A program made the position numbers and the translations under genes. The notes under the pieces are model-generated. The model did not search any database. It was not told the origin of the DNA and was given only the letters and a program-made list of their open reading frames with translations. Below, one piece after another: positions 1 through 6,877 of a stretch of DNA of 26,742 nt; within the stretch, counting starts at the first letter, position 1, and each line of letters opens with the position of its first letter. The stretch comes from JACDBE01 sp051002015 (GTDB taxonomy: Bacteria > Actinomycetota > Acidimicrobiia > Spongiisociales > UBA5794), in assembly GCA_051002015.1 (NCBI GenBank), contig JBPCMS010000054.1:1-26742 (forward strand), given 5' to 3'.

Positions 1-32
1 GCGCACGTGACCGTCGCTTGTCGGGTCCGTGA

Positions 33-233
33 GTGTGGACAGGCCCCCGGTTCCGGCGACACGACAGGCCCGCGGGCCGCCCGGCGGCGTTGAGGACATC
101 GATCGGGATCGACTGCTCACGCCGCGAGAAGGTGGCCGCGGTCATCGCGCTCGACCCCGGCCTGCCGCCGTCGGGACCGCGGCCGAGCACTGTGGAGGTC
201 GTCTTCGCGACCCTGCGCGAGGTCCTCCCGTGA
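33..233 (+). CDS. Possible C-terminal coding fragment, unknown function
   Basis: From about 141 to the stop at 231-233 this frame has almost only G or C in third codon positions, as the real genes here do, and ends in a plausible tail (reading ...VEVVFATLREVLP). Upstream of 141 the codon pattern is weaker and the frame is closed by a stop at 30-32, so a complete gene starting at GTG 33 is unlikely. It may be the 3' end of a gene whose earlier part lies in another frame or is deleted. It precedes the truncated MFS gene on the same strand. I do not recognise the family. Confidence 0.2.
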   Translation: MWTGPRFRRHDRPAGRPAALRTSIGIDCSRREKVAAVIALDPGLPPSGPRPSTVEVVFATLREVLP

Positions 234-335
234 CCGGACCCCGGTTCGTGTGACAAGACACCACGCCACGCCGCCGAGATTCTGAGCTACGAACCGAACT
301 TCACCGCCGCGACCAGACGAGAGCAGGTAGCGCCG

Positions 336-640
336 ATGTCGACCGTCCACGCCGAATCCTCCCCCGGTCGGTCCGATACAGTTCCCGCATCCGGAGTACG
401 CACGTTCATACGTCTGTGGTGCTCCCAGTGGCTCGTGGTGTTCGCGGCGGCCCAGACCGTCCTGGTGTTCCGTCTCGACATCTTCGCGGAGTTCGACTCG
501 CTGGCTGCGCTCACCTTCGCCTTCCTCATTCTGTTCGCGCCGTTCGCGCTCCTGTCTCCCCTCGCCGGTGCTCTGGTGGACCGCTGGGGGCACCGGCGGG
601 TGTTGCTCGTCAGCAATGTCGGCTACCTCGTGAACCTGTC
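336..640 (+). pseudogene. MFS transporter, N-terminal fragment (truncated)
   Basis: An ATG preceded by a purine-rich AGAGCAGG stretch opens a protein with two to three hydrophobic segments and the MFS motif-A loop (GALVDRWGHRRVLL, about residues 70-84). Real MFS permeases have about 400 residues and 12 membrane segments; here the recognisable part stops near residue 100 (nt 636, reading ...VSNVGYLVN). The open frame itself continues to 1238, but that part is antisense to an unrelated membrane protein and has no MFS character. The gene is therefore cut at a junction with foreign sequence. Its original substrate cannot be told. Non-functional unless the junction is an assembly artefact. Confidence 0.7.
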
Positions 641-1075
641 GCCGACGATGAAGCCGAACCCCAGGACGGTGACGACGGCGACGGCGGTGGCGGGCGGGAG
701 TCGGCGGCTCCTGGCGAGCAGGGCGGTGGCGATGCCGAGCCCGGTGCCCATCATCACGCCGGCGAACAGGATGAGGAAGATGGTCCCGCCTATGGTGAAC
801 TCGGGGCTCCGGATCGGGTCGGCGATCGCCACCACCCGCATCGCCAGCCGCATCCCGGGGCCGAGCACCAGAATCCCGGCGATGGCCCCGCCGACCACCC
901 CAGCGCCGACCGTGCGCAGGAAACCGGGCATCAGCAGCAGACCGGCCCCGGTCAGCAGGGTGACGAGGGCGATGGCCAGCGGCGGCGTCTGGCCCAGCAT
1001 GAGCAGTATCCCGAGCGGGATGACGATGGCCGCCGCCTTGATCGGATCCATCCCCTTCGCTTCCATGCTTCGCAT
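623..1075 (-). CDS. Polytopic membrane protein of unknown function, C-terminally truncated
   Basis: This 150-residue product has about five hydrophobic segments (roughly residues 12-28, 32-50, 55-75, 95-118, 130-146) and a conserved-looking loop (GPGMRLAMRVVAIADPIRSP) in the middle. The start at 1075 is supported by a strong AAAGGAG seven nucleotides upstream; ATGs four and seven codons later are alternatives. The last hydrophobic segment runs straight into the reversed MFS fragment (the final residues DRFTR and the TAG stop lie in MFS sequence), so the natural C-terminus is missing. I do not recognise a named family or function. It lies downstream of, and on the same strand as, the DUF4230 gene, separated by a palindromic repeat. 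Confidence 0.6.
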   Translation of the reverse strand: MRSMEAKGMDPIKAAAIVIPLGILLMLGQTPPLAIALVTLLTGAGLLLMPGFLRTVGAGVVGGAIAGILVLGPGMRLAMRVVAIADPIRSPEFTIGGTIFLILFAGVMMGTGLGIATALLARSRRLPPATAVAVVTVLGFGFIVGDRFTR

Positions 1076-1165
1076 CCCCGCGCTCCTTTCGGTGGTGTTC
1101 GGGCCTCTCGATCAAACAGACGAATCGGGCCGGGCCCGCGGTGACACAACCGGCCGCCGCCTGGG

Positions 1166-1215
1166 GAACTTCAGCGGATTACGTGTCGTGGCGACATGCA
1201 GGAACCTGAGGTTCG
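1166..1215 (+). repeat. Dispersed palindromic repeat, unit A (type I core)
   Basis: A 50-nt unit with left arm GAACTTCAGCGGATT, a core hairpin at 1183-1197 (GTGTCGTGGCGACAT) and right arm ending CCTGAGGTTCG. The same arms occur at 4797-5003 and 11286-11335. The unit lies between the DUF4230 gene and the truncated membrane-protein gene. The arms are imperfect inverted copies of each other (GAACYTSAG), so the whole unit can fold. Confidence 0.8.
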
Positions 1216-1234
1216 ACGGAGTCAGGCCACCTTG

Positions 1235-1861
1235 CTAACTGCTCGCCTCGGCCGATTCGACGAAGACGACCTCGGTGTAGCCCAGCCCCTCGAGGAACCG
1301 GGTCAGGGTCTCTTTGGCGTTGGCCTCGGCCTCGGTGAGGATCCCCTTGTCGAGGGCGGCCTGCACCAGCACGCCCTCGGCCACCGCCCTGGCGTCCGAT
1401 TCGAGCTGCGGATCACCGCTGGTGAAAAGCCCGGTGTCACGGTCGAAGACCTTGGTCCGCTCGTTGTCGACCGCCACGTACTGGATGGTGGCCGGGGGCA
1501 GCTCCACGGTGACCCGACCGGTGTCCGAGTCGACCGAGAAGTTCTCGGTGTACACCCGGTCGAAGTCGATCCCGGCCCCGATCTGCGCTACGGCGAACAG
1601 GAAGATCCGATCGCCCGTTGCCCAGTTGAGCCATCCGGAGTCGTTGCCCTTCTCCACGGTGGTGTACTCCACCATCTCGACGGTGGTCAACTCGGCCAGC
1701 GCCTTGACGCTGTCGACCACCGTCGGACCCACCTCGGTGAACTCCTCGCCCCCGAACAGCGAGAACCCGCTGAAGACGTTGCCGATGAAGAACGCCCCGA
1801 TGACCAGCACGGCGGCTATCACCAACGACCCCACCCGTTGCGCCATCGATCTCTCCGCCAT
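1235..1861 (-). CDS. DUF4230 domain-containing membrane-anchored protein
   Basis: The 208-residue product has an N-terminal hydrophobic anchor (about residues 8-27, VGSLVIAAVLVIGAFFIGNV), followed by an extracytoplasmic domain with DUF4230-type segments: a VKALAELTTVEM stretch, FLFAVAQIGAGIDFDRV, and VTVELPPATI. The family has no established biochemical function. ATG 1861 was chosen because GGAAGG sits five nucleotides upstream; a TTG at 1906 would add 15 polar residues and lies almost on the -10 hexamer. The gene is divergent from the NfeD/SPFH pair, separated by about 110 nt. Its role is unknown; a cell-envelope location is inferred from the single N-terminal anchor. Confidence 0.8.
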   Translation of the reverse strand: MAERSMAQRVGSLVIAAVLVIGAFFIGNVFSGFSLFGGEEFTEVGPTVVDSVKALAELTTVEMVEYTTVEKGNDSGWLNWATGDRIFLFAVAQIGAGIDFDRVYTENFSVDSDTGRVTVELPPATIQYVAVDNERTKVFDRDTGLFTSGDPQLESDARAVAEGVLVQAALDKGILTEAEANAKETLTRFLEGLGYTEVVFVESAEASS

Positions 1862-1905
1862 GAGCGCCTTCCTGCCGAGTTCGCCCCACCGACGACCGTA
1901 GGGCA

Positions 1906-1911
1906 AGATTA
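1906..1911 (-). promoter_or_regulatory. Putative -10 element of the DUF4230 gene
   Basis: On the minus strand the hexamer TAATCT lies about 45 nt upstream of ATG 1861. It would place the RNA start near 1899 and leave a short leader containing the GGAAGG ribosome binding site. No clear -35 was seen. Confidence 0.4.
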
Positions 1912-1958
1912 CCGGGATGGCGCCTCTAGCTCCGGGGATACGGTCCGGGGGCGGTCGC

Positions 1959-1964
1959 TACGAT
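1959..1964 (+). promoter_or_regulatory. Putative -10 (TACGAT) for a leaderless NfeD-like mRNA
   Basis: TACGAT is followed after seven nucleotides by GTG 1972, and no Shine-Dalgarno sequence precedes that GTG. This spacing fits transcription starting at the start codon, a common arrangement in actinobacteria. Confidence 0.4.
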
Positions 1965-1971
1965 CCATCCG

Positions 1972-2745
1972 GTGGGGCGTCCCAGCACAACCGACATTCT
2001 TGCGACATGCGAGGCGCATTGGCGCAGCACCAACGTGCCCGAGGATCTGATCCCCGAGCTGCGCTCCCGCCTCATCGAGTCGATGCAGAGCGGGCGTGGT
2101 CCCCGGCCCAACTCCAGGGACCCGGTACGCATCGCCGAGGCGTTGGCCTCCCGGCACCGGGTCCCTCCGCCCCCCACCCCGTTCGAGTCGCCGGCAGCGC
2201 GTGCCAACAGACGTTGGTTCGACCTGGTGCCGGCGTACGGCTGGTTGGTCCCGATCGTGGTCATCACGGTCGCCTTGATGCTGTTCGGCCCGAAGGAGGC
2301 AACGATGGAAGACACCGAACTGTGGCGTTGGTTGTGGCTCGGCATTGCCGTGGTCCTCGGGATTGGCGAGATGGTCACCTCCGGGTTCTTCATGCTCCCG
2401 TTCGCCATCGGGGCCGGCGTCGCCGCCCTGCTGGCCTGGGCCGACGTCTCGCTGCCGGTCCAGCTGGTGGTCTTCATCATCACCTCGGTGGTGGCGCTGC
2501 TCGCACTGCGCCGGTTCGCCTGGAGTGATCGGGAGCCTTCGTACCCGGTGGGGGCCAAGCGTTTCGTCAATGCCTCCGCCGTTGTCACCGAGACCATCGA
2601 CCCGGTCAGCGGCCAGGGCCGGGTCCGGCTCGATGCCGAGACCTGGTGGGCCACCACGGACACCGGTGCGATCATCGAGCCGGGCACCCCGGTGCGCGTG
2701 GTCGAGGTACGTGGCACCAGGCTCGTGGTCGAGCCCCGCCCCTAG
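1972..2745 (+). CDS. NfeD family membrane protein with N-terminal extension
   Basis: The 257-residue frame has two parts. Residues 1-110 hold a soluble charged segment and one membrane helix (WLVPIVVITVALMLF, about 87-101). Residues 112-257 look like a complete NfeD protein: three hydrophobic segments (about 116-190), then an OB-fold-like C-terminal domain (GQGRVRLDAETWWA, then TPVRVVEVRGTRLVVEP). NfeD proteins work with SPFH/stomatin proteins in membrane microdomain organisation, and such a gene follows 24 nt downstream. A very strong internal site (GAAGGAGG, five nucleotides before ATG 2305) would start the NfeD part alone. The frame could be a natural fusion, two overlapping products, or a short upstream gene that lost its stop. 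The NfeD call is firm; the start is not. Confidence 0.8.
   Translation: MGRPSTTDILATCEAHWRSTNVPEDLIPELRSRLIESMQSGRGPRPNSRDPVRIAEALASRHRVPPPPTPFESPAARANRRWFDLVPAYGWLVPIVVITVALMLFGPKEATMEDTELWRWLWLGIAVVLGIGEMVTSGFFMLPFAIGAGVAALLAWADVSLPVQLVVFIITSVVALLALRRFAWSDREPSYPVGAKRFVNASAVVTETIDPVSGQGRVRLDAETWWATTDTGAIIEPGTPVRVVEVRGTRLVVEPRP
2293..2307 (+). promoter_or_regulatory. Internal ribosome binding site and in-frame ATG inside the NfeD gene
   Basis: AAGGAGG at 2293-2299 is followed by five nucleotides and ATG 2305, in frame with GTG 1972. This is one of the best Shine-Dalgarno matches in the window and would give a 146-residue product of normal NfeD length. Confidence 0.55.
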
Positions 2746-2769
2746 TTCCCCGACCAGAAAGAGACATTG

Positions 2770-3696
2770 ATGCCAGCCATTGCCATCCTGCTCATCGCCT
2801 TCACGATCGTCCTCGTGGTGTACGTGGGGCTGGGGCTCAAGATCGTCCGCCAGTACGAGGCGGGTCTGGTCGAGCGCTTCGGCAAGTTCCGGGAGTTGCT
2901 CGATCCGGGTCTGCACCTGATCGTGCCCTTCATCGACCGTATCCGCCGGGTCGACATGCGGGAGATAGTGGTCGATGTTCCTCCCCAGGAGGTCATCACC
3001 AAGGACAACGTGGTGGTGACGGTCGACGCCGTCGTCTACTACCAGGCGACCGACCCGCAGAAGCTGGTCTACAACGTGCAGAACTTCGTGCTGGCCGCCA
3101 CCAAGCTGGCTCAGACCAACCTGCGCAACGTGGTCGGCGACCTCCAGTTGGATGAGGCCCTGACCTCGCGCGAGACCATCAACGCCCAGCTGCGCAACAT
3201 CCTCGACGAGGCCACCGACGTGTGGGGGACGCGGGTGGTCCGGGTCGAGATCCAGCGGATCGACCCGCCGGCAGACGTCACCGACGCTATGCACCGGCAG
3301 ATGAAGGCGGAACGCCTCCGGCGCGCCGTCGTCACCGAGGCCGAGGGCGAGAAGACGTCGCAGATCCTCAAGGCGGAGGGTGTCAGGGCGGCGAGGATCC
3401 TCGAGGCGCAGGGTCAGGCCGAGGCCATCAAGGAGGTGGCCCAGGCTGAGCGGTTCCAGAAGGAGACTGTCGCCGAGGGTGAGGGGAAGGCGATCGAGCG
3501 GGTGTTCGGTGCCATCCACACCGGCAACGCCTCCCCCGAGGTCATCGCCATCAGGTACCTCGAGTCGCTGACCAAGATCGCGGACGGCCGGGCCACCAAG
3601 ATCTTCATGCCCGCCGAGATGTCCGGGATCCTCGGCTCGATCGGGGCGATCGGCGAGATGCTCAAGGACAGCGGGACCAGCCCACCGGCCAACTGA
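2770..3696 (+). CDS. SPFH/Band 7 (stomatin/slipin-like) membrane protein
   Basis: The 308-residue product has an N-terminal membrane hairpin (about residues 3-23) followed by the SPFH domain: VRQYEAGLVERFGKF, LDPGLHLIVPFID, VDVPPQEVITKDNV, VVYYQATDP and LRNVVGDLQLDE are all typical. Residues from about 175 to 245 form an Ala/Glu/Lys-rich coiled coil (QILKAEGVRAARILEAQGQA), and the tail carries the conserved MPAEMSG-like segment. Such proteins oligomerise as cages or scaffolds on the membrane and pair with NfeD proteins or FtsH proteases. ATG 2770 is preferred over TTG 2767; AAAGAG lies just upstream. It follows the NfeD gene by 24 nt, so the two probably form one operon. It converges with the Lgt-family gene with only 8 nt between stops. 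Confidence 0.92.
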   Translation: MPAIAILLIAFTIVLVVYVGLGLKIVRQYEAGLVERFGKFRELLDPGLHLIVPFIDRIRRVDMREIVVDVPPQEVITKDNVVVTVDAVVYYQATDPQKLVYNVQNFVLAATKLAQTNLRNVVGDLQLDEALTSRETINAQLRNILDEATDVWGTRVVRVEIQRIDPPADVTDAMHRQMKAERLRRAVVTEAEGEKTSQILKAEGVRAARILEAQGQAEAIKEVAQAERFQKETVAEGEGKAIERVFGAIHTGNASPEVIAIRYLESLTKIADGRATKIFMPAEMSGILGSIGAIGEMLKDSGTSPPAN

Positions 3697-3704
3697 GCGG
3701 GCGC

Positions 3705-4673
3705 TCAGCCGCCGCCGTCATCCGAACCGACCAGGTCGCCCTCGTCGTCGAGGCCGTAACCGCCGCCGTTGCCGTCGCCGGTTGCGGTGACGGTGGCGGG
3801 CAGCCCGTTGTCGGCACCCATGGCGGCGTCGTTGGGCGACGACACCACCGGGTTGCGGCGCCACCGCAGGAACAGCGCGAAGGCGATGGCCGCCACGGCG
3901 AGGGCGCCCCACTGGCTGCCGGTGAACGGGCCCATCACCGAGTCGGACACGGTGCCGTCCCGGGCGGCGCCAAGCCGGGTGAAGTCGATGAAGAACCGCT
4001 GTAACCCGTACCACATCCCCCACACGGCGAAGACCTGGCCGTACCGCCTCGAATCCCACCGGGTGCGCAGGATGAGGAGCACGCACAGCAGCACGGCTGC
4101 GCCGATCATGTCGTACAGGGCGGTGTGGTGGTAGGTGCCGCAGATGCCGACGGCGCACTCGAGGGCGTCGTGCTGGGGTGATATGTCGTATCCGCCCTTG
4201 ACGGTGTACCCGAGGAAGAAGTTGGTGGCACTGCCCAGGTGCTCGACGATGAGGAGATCGCCGATGCGCCCCACAACCGCCCCAATGGCGAGACCGGGCG
4301 CGGCGGCATCGAGCAGGGGGAGGACGCTGAGTTGCAGCATCCGCATCCGGACCACACCGCCGATGATGCCCCCGACGTAGCCGCCGAGGATGCTGTAGTC
4401 CCCGGCGAGGCTCAAGGCGTCTCCGATGCCGTAGCCAGGGTCGCCGATGTGGGCGGGGACGGTGAAGAACCGGGCACCGAGCAGCGACGCCACCAGCGCC
4501 CAGGTGAGCACCGAGGCGACCTTGTCGGCATCGAACCCGCGCCGGCGCACCTCACGCAGCATGAGGATGGCGCCAACCACGAACCCGACCCCGGCGAAGA
4601 CCCCGTGGAGCGAGAGGTTGAGCGGCCCGATCTCCCAGATCGGGATCGGGGGGTACGAGATCGCAGCGAGCAC
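3705..4673 (-). CDS. lgt: Prolipoprotein diacylglyceryl transferase family protein (Lgt-like)
   Basis: The 322-residue polytopic protein shows the Lgt layout: an N-terminal YPPIPIWEIGPLNLSLHG, helix-rich body, the signature region VVGRIGDLLIVEHLG, and the late segment YGLQRFFIDFTR. Lgt attaches diacylglycerol from phosphatidylglycerol to the lipobox cysteine of prelipoproteins in the membrane. Two key positions differ from the E. coli enzyme: the HGG motif is LGG (SILGGYVGG), and GRIGN is GRIGD. It may be a divergent Lgt or an Lgt-like paralogue. Residues after about 270 are a low-complexity Gly/Asp tail. GTG 4673 was chosen because TATCCT lies six nucleotides upstream (leaderless pattern) and the protein then begins where the family does; longer frames read into repeat DNA. 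Confidence 0.8.
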   Translation of the reverse strand: MLAAISYPPIPIWEIGPLNLSLHGVFAGVGFVVGAILMLREVRRRGFDADKVASVLTWALVASLLGARFFTVPAHIGDPGYGIGDALSLAGDYSILGGYVGGIIGGVVRMRMLQLSVLPLLDAAAPGLAIGAVVGRIGDLLIVEHLGSATNFFLGYTVKGGYDISPQHDALECAVGICGTYHHTALYDMIGAAVLLCVLLILRTRWDSRRYGQVFAVWGMWYGLQRFFIDFTRLGAARDGTVSDSVMGPFTGSQWGALAVAAIAFALFLRWRRNPVVSSPNDAAMGADNGLPATVTATGDGNGGGYGLDDEGDLVGSDDGGG

Positions 4674-4679
4674 GGACGG

Positions 4680-4685
4680 AGGATA
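4680..4685 (-). promoter_or_regulatory. Putative -10 (TATCCT) for leaderless Lgt-family mRNA
   Basis: On the minus strand TATCCT is followed by six nucleotides and GTG 4673. No Shine-Dalgarno sequence is present between them. This fixes the most likely start of the Lgt-family protein. Confidence 0.5.
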
Positions 4686-4765
4686 TCTCAGGCCGGGCGG
4701 TATCACCCTCCCTCCAGTCGCTGTCGCCGGCCAGACCTGGGCATCGGCACGCTCGACCACTGCAA

Positions 4766-4805
4766 GCCACTCGAACTTCAGTACCTTCAGCCACTCGAAC
4801 TTCAG
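4766..4805 (+). repeat. 24-nt direct repeat before the palindromic cluster
   Basis: The 16-nt string GCCACTCGAACTTCAG occurs at 4766 and again at 4790, a 24-nt period. It contains the start of the left arm of the dispersed repeat (GAACTTCAG), so this looks like stuttered duplication of a repeat end. Confidence 0.75.
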
Positions 4806-5003
4806 AGGATTGGTACTCGCCAGGGGTACGCAGAACCTTAGGTTCGCCGGCTTGCCCCAACGTGAGCGGCTCGCGTGTGGTGGCGACACCCTGGAGCCTC
4901 AGGTTCAACATCAGCGGATTGCGTGTCACCACGACACGCCACGGCCTTAGGTTCAACTTCAGCGGATCGCGTGTCGTGGTGACACCCTGGAGCCTCAGGT
5001 TCG
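4797..5003 (+). repeat. Cluster of four palindromic repeat units (B, C, D, E)
   Basis: The 386-nt gap between the divergent Lgt-family and DUF4260 genes is mostly repeat. Unit B (4797-4846) has the type II core GTACTCGCCAGGGGTAC at 4813-4829. Units C, D and E follow with type I cores at 4875-4889, 4923-4937 and 4971-4985, an exact 48-nt period; the arms between them end in CCTNAGGTTC and begin AACNTCAGCGGAT. The D core is GTGTCACCACGACAC, the exact reverse complement of the E core GTGTCGTGGTGACAC. Any open frame read through this cluster is a 16-residue periodic peptide and is not a credible gene. The remaining gap sequence (5004-5047) shows nothing else. Confidence 0.88.
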
Positions 5004-5047
5004 TCGGATGCGGCCCCACACGGAAGGGAGAGAAGGCCCGTTTCGGA

Positions 5048-5053
5048 TAGGGT
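5048..5053 (+). promoter_or_regulatory. Putative -10 (TAGGGT) for leaderless DUF4260 mRNA
   Basis: TAGGGT is followed by six nucleotides and ATG 5060, the same spacing seen before several other starts in this window. Confidence 0.4.
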
Positions 5054-5059
5054 GCCGGG

Positions 5060-5464
5060 ATGCTGTCGCTGGTCGCCATCCAACGTGTCGAGGGGGCGGC
5101 GCTGCTCGTCTTCGCCGTCGTGGTCTTCGCCCTCAGCGACCTGAGCTGGCGGTGGTTCGCCCTGCTGCTGCTCATCCCCGATCTTTGCATGCTGGGATAC
5201 CTGGCCAACGATGCCACCGGCGCCGCCGTCTACAACGTCGGCCACACCATGGTGTGGCCCATGGGGCTGCTCGCCTGGGGTCTCGCCGCCGACCAGCGGT
5301 GGCCGATCGGGATCGGCGCCATCTGGCTGGCCCACATCGGCATGGACCGCGCCCTCGGCTACGGCCTCAAGCTCGCCGATGGGTTCAAACACACCCATCT
5401 CGGATGGATCGGCCGCCCGGGCCGCCGGCCCGCCGGTGGGGACACCCCGGATCCACACCGCTAG
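5060..5464 (+). CDS. DUF4260 domain-containing membrane protein
   Basis: The 134-residue protein matches the DUF4260 pattern: an early RVEGAALLVFAVVVF helix, the signature LLIPDLCMLGYLAND with GAAVYNVGHT, two more helices (about 78-110), then GYGLKLADGFKHTHLGWIGR near the end. The family consists of small four-helix membrane proteins without an assigned function. The start is set by TAGGGT six nucleotides upstream of ATG 5060. It is followed 45 nt later by an MFS transporter on the same strand, so co-transcription is possible. The last 12 residues are Pro/Gly-rich and variable. Confidence 0.85.
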   Translation: MLSLVAIQRVEGAALLVFAVVVFALSDLSWRWFALLLLIPDLCMLGYLANDATGAAVYNVGHTMVWPMGLLAWGLAADQRWPIGIGAIWLAHIGMDRALGYGLKLADGFKHTHLGWIGRPGRRPAGGDTPDPHR

Positions 5465-5509
5465 AGCGGGCCAAGTGGTGCACGCCTTCCCCGACGACGG
5501 GCAGGAACC

Positions 5510-6778
5510 GTGACCACCGAGCTGTCCGCCGCCGCCGTCCACCGGCGGTTCCTGGTGCTCACCGCCGTGCGCTGGTTCCCGGTGGGGCTGCTGCTTCCGG
5601 TGTTCGTCCTGCTGCCGCTGGAGCGGGGGCTCACCCTGGCCCAGTTCGGGCTGGTGGCCTCCGCCCAGGGATTCGTGGTGTTCGCCTTGGAGCTGCCCAC
5701 CGGGAGCCTGGCCGACACCGTGGGCCGGCGCCGGGTGCTGCTGGTGGCCTCGGTGGTGTCAATCGTGTCGACCGCCATGTACCTGGTGGCGACGAGCCCG
5801 GCGCTGTTCATGGTGGCGATGGTGCTGCAGGGCATCTACCGAGCCCTGGACAGCGGTCCGCTCGAGCCCTGGTACGTCGACGCCACCCTGGCCGCCGACC
5901 GGGACGCCGGGTTCGAGCGGGGGCTCAGCGGCGCCGGGGCGGTGCTCGGCGTCGCCATCTCCCTCGGCGCCGTCACCGGTGGAGGGTTGGCCGCCCTGGG
6001 CCCACTCGGTCCCCTCGAGTCCCTGGCGGTGCCGGTGGCCGCCTCGCTGGGGCTGCAGCTGGTGCGGCTGGCGGCGGTGGCCGTCGTCATGGTCGAGCCC
6101 ACCCGGTCTCGTCCCGCCGCCACCACGGGGCACGCCGCCGCCGCGGTGCGATCGGCCATCGGCGAGGGGATCGGGCTGCTGCGCCGCTCCGGGGTGCTGC
6201 TGGCGCTGGTCTGTGTAGAGCTCACCTGGGGCTTCGGCGTGGTCGCCTTCGAGAGCCTGTTCCCGGTGAGGCTGGGCGAGATCGTGGGGGATGCCGACCG
6301 GGCGGCGGCGATCCTCGGCCCCACCGCGGCGGTCGCCTGGCTGGCCTTCTCGGCCGGTTCCGCCGTGGTACCGGCGATGAGCCGCCGCCTGGGGGTGGCC
6401 GGCACCGCCGCCCTGATGCGGGTACTGCAGGGGACCACCGTGGTCGCCATGGCCTGGTCCAACGGGCTGGCCGGGGCGGTGACCGCCTACCTGGCCTGCT
6501 ACGCCGTCCACGGCGCCTCCAACCCGTCCCACATGACCCTGATCCATCGTCAGGTAGAGGGCCCGCTGCGGGCGACGGTCCTGTCGCTCAACTCGATGGC
6601 GTCGCAACCGGCCGGTGCCGTCGGGCTGATCGTGCTCACCGCCCTGGCCGACGCCACCTCGGTGACCACCGCCATGTACCTCGCCGCCGCCGTCCTCGCC
6701 CTCGGCTCGCTGCTCTACCTGCCGGGGCGGCGCCAGGAGCGAGGGTCACCGCCGGCTGCCGCCACCGTCGCCCCCTGA
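5510..6778 (+). CDS. MFS transporter
   Basis: The 422-residue protein has about 12 hydrophobic segments and the motif-A loop between helices 2 and 3 (GSLADTVGRRRVLL, about residues 66-79). A central cytoplasmic loop (about 195-215, rich in Arg, Pro and Ala) separates two six-helix halves, as expected for a proton-driven major facilitator. The substrate cannot be read from sequence; the family includes drug exporters and small-molecule importers. GTG 5510 has only a modest GGCAGGA upstream. It lies between the DUF4260 gene and the MBL-fold gene, all on the same strand; no other gene in this group points to its cargo. Full length, unlike the MFS fragment at 336. Confidence 0.85.
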   Translation: MTTELSAAAVHRRFLVLTAVRWFPVGLLLPVFVLLPLERGLTLAQFGLVASAQGFVVFALELPTGSLADTVGRRRVLLVASVVSIVSTAMYLVATSPALFMVAMVLQGIYRALDSGPLEPWYVDATLAADRDAGFERGLSGAGAVLGVAISLGAVTGGGLAALGPLGPLESLAVPVAASLGLQLVRLAAVAVVMVEPTRSRPAATTGHAAAAVRSAIGEGIGLLRRSGVLLALVCVELTWGFGVVAFESLFPVRLGEIVGDADRAAAILGPTAAVAWLAFSAGSAVVPAMSRRLGVAGTAALMRVLQGTTVVAMAWSNGLAGAVTAYLACYAVHGASNPSHMTLIHRQVEGPLRATVLSLNSMASQPAGAVGLIVLTALADATSVTTAMYLAAAVLALGSLLYLPGRRQERGSPPAAATVAP

Positions 6779-6863
6779 ACCGGCAGTCCCGCTCCGCCCT
6801 CGACAACATCCTGGCGCCGCCTCCCAACCAGAGCGGGGTCGGCGCCGAGCCGCACGCCCCCGA

Positions 6864-6869
6864 TAAGCT
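6864..6869 (+). promoter_or_regulatory. Putative -10 (TAAGCT) for leaderless MBL/rhodanese mRNA
   Basis: TAAGCT precedes GTG 6878 by eight nucleotides, and there is no Shine-Dalgarno sequence. This supports transcription starting at or just before the GTG. Confidence 0.35.
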
Positions 6870-6877
6870 GCCCGGGC

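Noticed and set aside
4797..5003. CRISPR array
   Set aside because: The units are contiguous palindromes with conserved cores, not short repeats separated by unique spacers, and no cas gene is present.
4797..5003. Integron attC sites
   Set aside because: They are imperfect palindromes of similar size, but the RYYYAAC and GTTRRRY boxes are not both present in the right places, and no integrase or cassette structure is seen.
4862..5050. A 62-codon frame through the repeat cluster as a repeat protein
   Set aside because: Its periodicity is explained by the 48-nt palindromic repeats, whose DNA symmetry is conserved rather than the peptide; it has no ribosome binding site.
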